Positions 56,001-64,000 of a stretch of DNA of 64,000 nt are shown piece by piece (position 1 is the stretch's first letter; every line of letters begins with the position of its first letter). Made by a program: the position numbers and the translations under genes. The notes under the pieces are model-generated. The model saw only the letters and a program-made list of their open reading frames with translations, did no database searches and had not been told where the DNA came from. The stretch comes from Tieghemostelium lacteum (lineage: Eukaryota > Evosea > Eumycetozoa > Dictyosteliales > Raperosteliaceae): contig LODT01000037.1 in NCBI GenBank assembly GCA_001606155.1, positions 1,922,001 through 1,986,000 of the forward strand, read 5' to 3'.

Positions 56001-59000
56001 GAAATACCTTCACCATCAATTCTTAGATCTTTAATTGTCTTTAGAATATCATTCTTTAGGAACTCATGACGAATAGTGTTTCTCTGTTCCAGTGATTTAC
56101 AAGACTTTATCAATTGATTAATAAGTGACATACAACTAGCTTTAATATCAGCTGGATATGGTCCATCTAGTGATCTAGTAATATTTGCATATATTCCACC
56201 ACCACTACTACCATTAATACCATTGATTAATGATTGACCTAAAAGAGATGGTGACAATGGTATATTACCTTGTCCTGAAAATGATCCTAATGAAGGTGAT
56301 GTTGAATATCCTGATAATGATGATGATATTGAACTTGATGTTGATAATGTATTATTATTATTACTATACTGATTCTCTAATGATTTTATAGATTCCAATA
56401 TAACATGTGCACCTAATGGGAATGTTTTACCAATAAGATCTAAAACTTCAAAAGTTAATCTCTTTATAGATCCATTATTAAACATTAAAAGTGGAAATAT
56501 AACTTCAATAGTATTGGTCAATAATAATGATTGCATTTCTAATTCAACCAATAATTTTAAACATGATAAACATTCAACTATAATTAATAAATCTTCTTCA
56601 ATTTTACTATATAAATATTATTATAAAAAAAAAAAAATGTTAATAATTATTATGTAAATATTGTTTTAAAATATGATAACTAACCTTTCTTTAATTGAAA
56701 AAGTTGAAATCATAGATAGAATTGCAGTTATTCCAGATGATTCAGCAAAATTAATAACCCATGGAACAGGTTTAGATTGAAGTTGTGATTTCAATTTTGA
56801 GATATCTTCTAGAGTAAAGAGTGAATGATGTGATAAGACTTTAGAATGACCTCTAGGACTTCTTGGTGCACCAATAGAAAGTGTTGGAATAGATTTTAAC
56901 ATTAAATTACCAGATTGATTTAATGTTTGTGGATTTAGTTTTGGTGGTGAAGATACTAATGATTTAATATCGCTGCTTGAGGATTGAGTTTGAATAGTTA
57001 AAACACCATTTAGAATGAGTGAATTGGTACAATCTGGTTTAATCTTTTGTAAAAAGTTCCATCTTTCCTCAATTGGTAGACTCAGTAATTCTTCTTTTCT
57101 CTTTTTACTGTAATCTAGATCATCAAGTGACGATTCAAATAAAGTTTGGAATGATTTATAGGTTGGTGATTGTGGTGGTGTTGTTGCAAAGAATGATGAT
57201 TGACTAGTTGACATTGGTAGACTACCTGTACCTGGTGTACTATTACTTAATGGTGATGGGGTAATTGATTTTCTTCTACCCAAAACACCACCAAGAAAAC
57301 TACTTGATGATCTACTTAATGTTGGTACAACATTATTACTAGTATTATTAGTTGGTGATATATTACTAAGTGATCCATTAGGTAATAAATTACCACTAGA
57401 TTCATTACCACTACCACGTCTTGGTCTTAAATGGCTTAGATTTGGACTACCATTTTGAATATTTATACCATTTGGATGATTATTATTATTATTATTATTA
57501 TTACTATTACTATTACTATTACTATTATTATTATTAATATTATTATTATTATTAATATTAATATTATTTGGATCCAATGAAGATGGTATACCATTAGATA
57601 GATTTAAACTAGATCTAGGTGATATTGATGAACGATTTTGATTATTACCAAATAGATTTATACTCAGACTACTATTAGAACCAGTATCAGAATCAGAGTC
57701 AGAATCCTCATTTGAGAATTCTTTTGAGATGGTAAGTTGATGGAATTTCTGGACAACTGATTTTTGAAGTGTTCCTCCAGAACTACCAGATGAGGATCCA
57801 TTTAAATTTAAGTTACCCAAACTACTAGAAAGTCCATCTTTTTTCATTTTTGAAAAAAGAGCTGAACTTGCAGGTGATCTAGTTGTTGGTGATCCTTGTG
57901 GACTATTACTATTTAAATGTACACTAAATAATTGACCAGTATTACTATTAAGTGATGAACTAGCTTGACTGTAATCAAACTCATCTTCTTTAATAGTATC
58001 AATCTGACCACCTAATGAAGAAGAAGAATGCTGTTGTTGTTGTTGTTGTTGTTGTTGACCAGTTATATTCAAATTATTAAAATAATTTGTGAGATATTGA
58101 ATAGAATCAGTAATCTCTTCTCGTAGGAATGGATTATTGTGAATAGTTATTCTGATGAGATGTTGAAGGAAATCTAAACTGAGGAAGGAGGGTATCTCTT
58201 CTAGACTATTATCGTGTAGTGTCAGTACATTTAGATTGATTAGATATTTCATTGATGCTGGTAGAATTGTCAATTTATTATATTCCAATTGTAACTTTTT
58301 TAAAAATTTACATTGTTGAATTTCGTTTGGTAATGTAACCAATTTGTTCTCTTGTAAATATAATTCCTGTAAATTTGAAAGATTACCTATCGATGGTGGT
58401 AAGCATGTTATTGAATTATTATTTAATCTAATTATTGTTAATTGACTATTACTACCATTTTGCATTAATGTACTATTACTATTATTATTATTATTATTAC
58501 ACTGATCTAAATCATCTTTACTACAATTCATATCGGTACTACTACTATTATTACTATTACTATTATTGATATTACTACTAGAGATACCAATATCTTCTGG
58601 AAGTGATCTTAATTTATTATGTTGAAGGTATAGATATTTTAGATTACCTAATTTACCTAAATCTATTGGTAGTTGATTTAAACTGTTGGAAGATAGATCC
58701 AGATGAGTTAGGGTTTTAATTTTTGAGAGTGATGACGGAACACTTTCTAAAAGGTTACCAGAGAGTACCAATTTACGTAAAGATGACATGTTACCAATCT
58801 GTTCTGGAATAGTTTTCAATTGATTATCAGAAAAAGACAGTGTGATCAATTGACAAAGTTCACATAGATGATTTGGAAAATTTGAAAATTTGTTATTGTC
58901 CAAATAAAGTTCTCTCAGTGATGACATGCTAAATAATCTAACTGGAATTGTACCTAATTGATTCTGTGAGAGATCAAGAATACGTAGAGACTGAAGTTTA

Positions 59001-59329
59001 CTAATAGATACTTGAAATCTCTGAATTTCATTCTGACATAATATCAACTCTTCCAATTGTTCCAGTGTCTCAATGGATGGTAAATCTGTAATCTTATTGT
59101 CTTCTATATGTAATTTACGTAATGATACAAGTTGACTAATTTCCACTGGTAACACTTTTAATCTACATGATTTTATAGATAGTTTAGTGAGTACTATTGG
59201 ATTGTCTTTACACAATTTAATTAATCCTGGTCCATTGGCTTGTTTGATTTTACTATTATCAATCTTTAGAGTTTTTTGATCTTTACTAAGACCAATTTCA
59301 TATAGTTTATGTACTCCAAGTGATTTCAT
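53087..59329 (-). CDS. RasGEF with LRR, FH3-like and talin F0-F1-like domains, 2054 aa, two exons
   Basis: Exon 1 is 59329-56685 (GTTAGT donor), the intron 56684-56607 (...ATATAG) and exon 2 56606-53087, with a split Ser codon. Parts in order: about 14 leucine-rich repeats (45-400); a long Ser/Asn/Gly linker; a GBD/FH3-like armadillo region (about 730-1090, [37 protein letters not shown]); several ubiquitin-like folds, of which FGLYNSS...[16 protein letters not shown] (about 1300-1440) closely follows talin F0-F1 (FGLF...WLE...LDYY) and then [15 protein letters not shown]; a RasGEF_N/REM domain (about 1650-1770); and a CDC25 catalytic domain (about 1800-2054) with NHYLLTAF-like [13 protein letters not shown] and [16 protein letters not shown]. 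It loads GTP on Ras-family G proteins. Dictyostelids have about 25 RasGEFs and an LRR-bearing one is known; the precise orthologue was not checked. Confidence 0.92.
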
Positions 59330-61834
59330 TTTTTTATAATACTAATTATTATTATTATTATTATTATTAATGAAATGATTCCTGATTTCTAAAATGTGTG
59401 TTGTGTGTATTGTAGTGGTGGTTGGAGTTATGTTTTTGTTGTTGTTTTTTTTTAACCAAACAAAGGCAATTTCTATTTTAGAATAATTCTTTAAACTATA
59501 TTCTATAATATATAAAATTAAAAAAAAACACAATTATGTATTTTTTTGTTTGTTTGTTGTTATATAAGTTGTTTGCTGTTACTGTTGTTGTTACTTGGCA
59601 AGTACAGTGTTGGTTTGATTGTGTTGTTTTTTAAAAAAGATTTGTATTTGTTTAGTGTGAATTTTATAATAATCTTTTATAAAAATCAATTGAAAATATA
59701 AATAAATAATTTATCTGTTATTGTTGTTGATATTTAAAATAAAATAGATATTAATATTAATACTAATAATAAGAATGTATTTAAATAACGTGGGTTTTTT
59801 AATTTTTGAAAACACTAGAATTGATAGGGTAGATGATGAAACCAACCAAGAGTGAAGATTAAACAAATTATATTTTTAATTTTAATAATAATAAAAATAA
59901 TATTATTGTTGTTGTGAGAGTGTTTTTACGTAAAAACTGAAGATGGGTTGAAAAATACTATTATTCAATAGATTAGCTATTCTAATCTATTGGTATTGTC
60001 TATACTAATTACTTTAATGAGGTTTTTGTAGATAAAATAAAAAAAAAAAAAATAATCAAAAACTGAACAAATCAAGATATAGAAATAGGATTGAGAAAAA
60101 ATTTACCAAATTGTATAGATGTATTCAATTCTATTGATCTATATATTTACACCCTATTTGTTGTTGTTGTTGTTTTTGTATTTCTTTATCAATAGAGTGG
60201 AGATGATATTGATATTTTGTTGTTATTTTAAATATTTGAATATTACATTAAAATATTTTTTTTTATAATTTTATTCCACCACTTATTTTTTTTTTATCTT
60301 GACATTATTTGATTTGATATATAAAATACCACCCCCACCCCTTCTCTAACAACCCCACCTTTCCACCACTCATACCACACTAACAATAAAAAAAATAATC
60401 AAAACCATCAAAATTTTCTTAAAAAAAACCTAAACCCAAATCAAACAAAGTGATGGAGAAGCAAGTAGAGGATGGGAGGAAATATATAGGTTTGGGTATA
60501 TGCTTTTATAATTTTAAAAATATCCAAACCCTTAAGTTTTTCTTTTAAACATGTTTTTTTCATCATCATTATTATTAACATTTCAAATATTGAATTCATA
60601 GTACTTTACCTAAATTTGAAAAAAAACTAATAATAATGGATTGAGTTTGTTTTCTTTACTACTATAGTACAATTATTAAAAAACCTATTGTTGTTGTTGT
60701 TGTTGTTGTTGTTGTTAATTGTGTTTTTGCTTTCTAATTATCCCTGTTGCTTTTGTTATTCTATTGAGTGCAATGATTAATACATTAAAGGAATTTATAA
60801 AAAGTCTGTTGCGTTTGTAATTTTAAATGTAAGGTGTTGTAGTGTGTGTTTGTGTGTTCACTATAAAAATACAAAATGGATTAACAAACACATCCCAATC
60901 ATCAATCAAGAAATTTAGGAAAAAAAAAACAAAAACACCTGATGAATGAAATTATATGAAATCAATAGCTACTTTACAAAAAATATAAAGTCTTTTGTGA
61001 GATGCGAAATTAACAATTATATGAAATTACAAGGCTTTATAAGATAGTGTGTGAATAAAATATAAGTCCTTTTTACAAATATTAAAACAAAAATAAATTC
61101 TAAACAATTAATAAGGTCTCTCTGCATGGAAAGAGTCAAAAATAAAAATTTTTTTTATGAGACCTTGAGATATCTTTTCCTTGTGATAAGATTTTAGAAA
61201 ATCACTGTTTATAAATAGAGTGCACTAACAATGAGATTTAAATGAATTCTAATATTTGTCTCTCTAAGTCATGTAACAATAAATCGGTGTTTATATAAAC
61301 ACTTTCAGATTTTGAGTGTGATTCAATGAGGGGCTGAAATATCTCATTTATCTATCTACTTACTCTTTCTTTCTATTATATATATTAAATTGCTGTAATA
61401 TAAATTACTGATAAAATTAAACAACACAACAGTAGATCTATTGCAATGAAACAAAAGGACACACAAGTTTTTTGATCAAATAAAAAAAAAAAAACCAAAA
61501 AAAAGGAATGCGATGGTTTGAGCTTTGGATTGTGTAACAGAATAATTTTTCAGAGTATCGCAGAAAATGCGTTAAGCGAGTGATAGGACCTAATTTGAGA
61601 TAAAAAAAACAAAACTTTATTTAAATCATTTTTGTCATCAAATACCGTTTATTATAGATTTTTTTGATTTTTTCCGTAATGACAATCTTATTAAAAATTA
61701 GTGAGGATATTTTATAACAAAAAGAAGAGGGAGGAGGAAGTTAAAAGTGGAAGAGATTGATTTGTGATTTATTTTTTAAACAAAAATGATGATGATGACG
61801 ATGATTAAATGTGGGAGGAGGTTATTAATAGCTC
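59330..61834. other. 2.5-kb non-coding region upstream of the RasGEF gene
   Basis: Lies between the RasGEF start and the stop of the PH-like gene, both on the minus strand, so it is mainly RasGEF promoter/leader plus a 3' UTR. No frame longer than about 60 codons begins with ATG and resembles protein. It holds A/T homopolymers, a TTG run at about 60688-60717, a C-rich patch at about 60329-60378 (CCACCCCCACCCC and CCACCACTC), a short inverted repeat at 61113-61166, and G/T-rich bits (GTGTGTGTTTGTGTG near 60841). It is far longer than any other spacer in the window (median about 250 bp). Confidence 0.7.
60329..60378. promoter_or_regulatory. C-rich patch, candidate G-box-like element
   Basis: CCACCCCCACCCC followed by CCCCACC, CCACCAC and CCACAC within 50 bp of otherwise AT-rich DNA. 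In Dictyostelium the factor GBF binds G/T-rich (C/A-rich on the other strand) boxes in developmentally regulated promoters. The match is only in composition. Confidence 0.35.
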
Positions 61835-63019
61835 TCAACCAAGGAGATTTAATTTTGATTTGGATCTAGATTTTATAACTTCATCTTTTTCTTCTTTTAA
61901 TAGTGATTGTTTAGTGCATTTTTCAAAGATTCTGCGAATTTCATTGACAAGTAAGTTCCTCTCTAGTTGGTCTTTTAGAATAAATTGTTGCATTTCTTTT
62001 ACTTTGGAATTCTCTTTGTTGTCTAGGTGTAAGATTAAGATGTTGTTTGGGTTCTTTGATACTGTTAGACTCTTTAGAGCACTGATTGGGAATGACCATT
62101 TGATTTTGCCAATCTCTAATGACTGACTTTTTACACTGATATTGTATAGTCTCTCTGTTGATAATACTATACAACGTATTTGATTTTTACCTTTTCTATT
62201 GGTCTTGTAGACAAAGAGATGTAATTGATAGATGGATGGTGATGCTATGAAATTACTCTCAAAGTATTTTTGAAACAATTGTCTAGTTAGAAACTTTAAA
62301 GAGATTAACCATTGATCTCTTATCTCTTCAGACTCTGCAATAATAACCTTCTCTGAAATGTAAGATTCTGATGTTTTCTTTGAAACTTGTGAGGTTAATT
62401 GTGAAATTCTGCTGTGAAATGTTGGTGAATCTGGTGGTGATAATTCCTGTGGTATATTACGATCATTTAATGCATTGGGTGGATGATGATGATGATGATG
62501 ATGTTGATGATGGTTATGATTATTTGGTGAATTTGAGCCACCAATGATACCAGAAACCAATGAGGTTGGTGACTGTCTTATATGATATACAATCTTTAGT
62601 GTTTTGGGATCAGTTGATTCATCACCTTCCACAGAATGTATATCCAATAGATCTATAGTCCATATTCTCTTTAGAGAGTCAGGATCAATCTTATACATTC
62701 TATGGTTAGTCAATAGTACTATAAATGTAGTCTCTGATGATTTGTTCTTTAAAAATGTTGAATGTGTGATATAACGCTCCTCTAGTGGAACAATTTTATC
62801 AAATTTACCTGGACATGGATATAATGATGAATCTGAGTATTTCTCTTCTAAATCATCTTTATGACTACCCGATGTACTAGTTGCTGTACTACTACTATTT
62901 TGATTCATTGAGCTACTTGATGAACTTGGTGATAATACACCATGACTATTATTTGATGTTGTGTTTCCTGATACCAAATTTGAATTGGATGTTGATGTCG
63001 TTATTTTATTACTTTTCAT
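61835..63019 (-). CDS. Tandem PH-like domain protein, 394 aa
   Basis: Single exon. The N-terminus is Ser/Thr/Asn-rich and disordered (about 1-65). A first PH-like fold (about 70-245) reads GKFDKIVPLEERYITHSTFL, FIVLLTNHRMYKIDPDS, LKRIWTIDLLDIHSV; it is split by a His-rich low-complexity insert (HHQHHHHHHHHPPN) and closed by the typical terminal helix around EEIRDQWLISLKFLTRQLF. A second PH-like fold (about 260-370) reads HLFVYKTNRKGKNQIRCIVL, STERLYNISV, KIKWSFPISALKSLTV and the helix ERNLLVNEIRRIFEK. The pattern suggests lipid or protein binding at membranes. No other domain is seen, so it is probably an adaptor. It diverges from the SMN gene. Confidence 0.75.
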   Translation of the reverse strand: MKSNKITTSTSNSNLVSGNTTSNNSHGVLSPSSSSSSMNQNSSSTATSTSGSHKDDLEEKYSDSSLYPCPGKFDKIVPLEERYITHSTFLKNKSSETTFIVLLTNHRMYKIDPDSLKRIWTIDLLDIHSVEGDESTDPKTLKIVYHIRQSPTSLVSGIIGGSNSPNNHNHHQHHHHHHHPPNALNDRNIPQELSPPDSPTFHSRISQLTSQVSKKTSESYISEKVIIAESEEIRDQWLISLKFLTRQLFQKYFESNFIASPSIYQLHLFVYKTNRKGKNQIRCIVLSTERLYNISVKSQSLEIGKIKWSFPISALKSLTVSKNPNNILILHLDNKENSKVKEMQQFILKDQLERNLLVNEIRRIFEKCTKQSLLKEEKDEVIKSRSKSKLNLLG

Positions 63020-63290
63020 TTCTATTCTATAACTATTCTATACACTTCTCTATACTACACTATTACATTACAATAAATATCTATAAAAAAAAAAAATTAA
63101 CAGTTTGATAATAATAATATAATGTAAAATGAAAATATAATCTCAAAAATGATATAATTTCCAAAAATTATGATAATTAAACTAAATTCTTAATATTAAG
63201 TAAATATATATATTTTTAGTTTAATGTGATTGTTGAAAATATGTGTTAAAAAAAAATTTTTTAATTTTAAAATATTTTAAAAATTGTGTT

Positions 63291-64000
63291 ATGAGTGGTA
63301 AATCTAATAATAGAAATAATGTTCATTCTATTGTAGAGAGTGATTCGATAATGTTCTCTTCAAATTCAAACTCCAACAACAACAACAACAACAACAACAG
63401 AAGCAACAGCAAAGATGATCAAAATGGAAATCCATGGGATGATTCATTATTAATTAATGCATATGAAGATGCAATTAATAGTTATATACAATCACATGAA
63501 GGTACTACTACTAGCACTACTAGCACTACCACTAATCAACAAGATATTAGTAAAACCAATAAAAATAAATTAAACATAAATAGTACTAATAGTAGTAAAA
63601 AAAATGAGCAACAGCAACAAATTCCACAAAGCAAATTAAATAATAAAAGTAAATCTACAAATAAAAAGGATGATGATGAAAGAAAACCAAAATCTTCCCC
63701 TACAAAAAATAACAAAACTAAATTACCTGATGAGAGATATCATAATGATAAATATGATTATGAAGATAATGTTGATGATGAAAATGGTTATTACCCCACA
63801 TCCAGTAATTATGATTATTATAATAGCTACTCATATGGTAGTGTACCTCAATCAGTTCCACCACCACCACCACCTCCTCCAGTTATGCCCCCAATTCACT
63901 CAATGAATTTAGAAACTAGTGAATTCACAGATCTCCTATTAAGTTGGTACTATAGTGGTTATTACACTGGTGTTTATCAAGAAAGACAAAAACAAAAACA
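63291..64000 (+). CDS. SMN-like protein lacking a Tudor domain (3' end beyond window)
   Basis: The frame opens at the ATG at 63291 and stays open to the right edge (236 codons visible). An Asn run is followed by the Gemin2-binding box NPWDDSLLINAYEDAINSY, matching SMN's WDD..LI.AYD.A. A long low-complexity K/S/N/T linker, an acidic/Tyr stretch and a poly-Pro run (VPPPPPPPPVMPPI) follow. Near the edge lies the YG-box SDLLL-like FTDLLLSWYYSGYYTGVYQE, which matches the SMN self-association motif (SWYMSGYHTGYY). There is no Tudor domain between the two boxes, as in fission yeast Smn1. SMN assembles Sm cores on snRNAs. The end of the protein is outside the window, shortly after the YG box to judge from the family. 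Confidence 0.88.
   Translation, partial: MSGKSNNRNNVHSIVESDSIMFSSNSNSNNNNNNNNRSNSKDDQNGNPWDDSLLINAYEDAINSYIQSHEGTTTSTTSTTTNQQDISKTNKNKLNINSTNSSKKNEQQQQIPQSKLNNKSKSTNKKDDDERKPKSSPTKNNKTKLPDERYHNDKYDYEDNVDDENGYYPTSSNYDYYNSYSYGSVPQSVPPPPPPPPVMPPIHSMNLETSEFTDLLLSWYYSGYYTGVYQERQKQK

Noticed and set aside
59342-59533. Minus-strand short frame ending in poly-Asn just upstream of the RasGEF
   Set aside because: No ATG at its start and only low-complexity content; treated as leader sequence.
59330-61834. Hidden gene or transposon relic in the long spacer
   Set aside because: No protein resemblance in any frame, no terminal repeats and no target-site duplication visible.
1-64000. tRNA genes, rRNA, retroelements or DNA transposons
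   Set aside because: I looked in all spacers for A/B-box-like and reverse-transcriptase or transposase-like sequence and saw none; a covariance-model search would be decisive for tRNAs.

Overview
The window reads as nuclear DNA of a dictyostelid social amoeba. Spacers are very AT-rich, coding DNA is moderately AT-rich, and introns are few, short (about 60-280 bp) and bounded by GTAAGT/GTATGT and AG. Long CAA or AAC triplet runs give poly-Gln and poly-Asn tracts. Dictyostelid-type expanded families are present: FNIP/LRR proteins, ankyrin proteins with the NGH..IKYLH module, and small secreted Cys-rich proteins. Species is not resolved; the ankyrin and F-box-like families feel more like Heterostelium, Cavenderia or Acytostelium than D. 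discoideum, but this is inference. I see no tRNA, rRNA, transposon, LTR element or CRISPR array. Layout, 0-17 kb: a truncated membrane-protein tail; a giant ankyrin-WGR-PARP gene; ZPR1; an N-BAR plus auxilin-type J-domain fusion; the ER Hsp70 BiP; a CBS-pair protein; a small three-exon DDA1-like gene; RRP36. Layout, 17-36 kb: cohesin SMC1; a two-TM Cys-rich protein; the spliceosomal helicase DDX46/Prp5; a CAX/Vnx1-type antiporter; the GPI-transamidase subunit PIG-T; and a 1451-residue membrane protein built from about 13 tandem repeats of one transmembrane module. Layout, 36-53 kb, the most lineage-specific part: an F-box/LRR-like giant; five paralogous secreted Cys-rich genes (four in tandem on the minus strand, one nearby on plus) interrupted by HIBCH and EEF1AKMT1; an FNIP/LRR gene; and two tandem ankyrin genes sharing a 486-bp, about 98% identical tract that looks like recent gene conversion. 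Layout, 53-64 kb: a 2054-residue RasGEF with LRR, FH3-like and talin F0-F1-like domains; about 2.5 kb of non-coding DNA upstream of it; a tandem PH-like protein; and the start of a Tudor-less SMN homologue running off the right edge. Functionally this is a mix of housekeeping genes (DNA repair and chromatin, ER folding and GPI anchoring, splicing and snRNP assembly, ribosome biogenesis, Val catabolism, eEF1A methylation) and amoeba-specific signalling, membrane and secreted families. I see no operon-like functional cluster. Gene models with introns were assembled by eye from splice signals and reading frame; every joined model stays in frame through its terminal stop.
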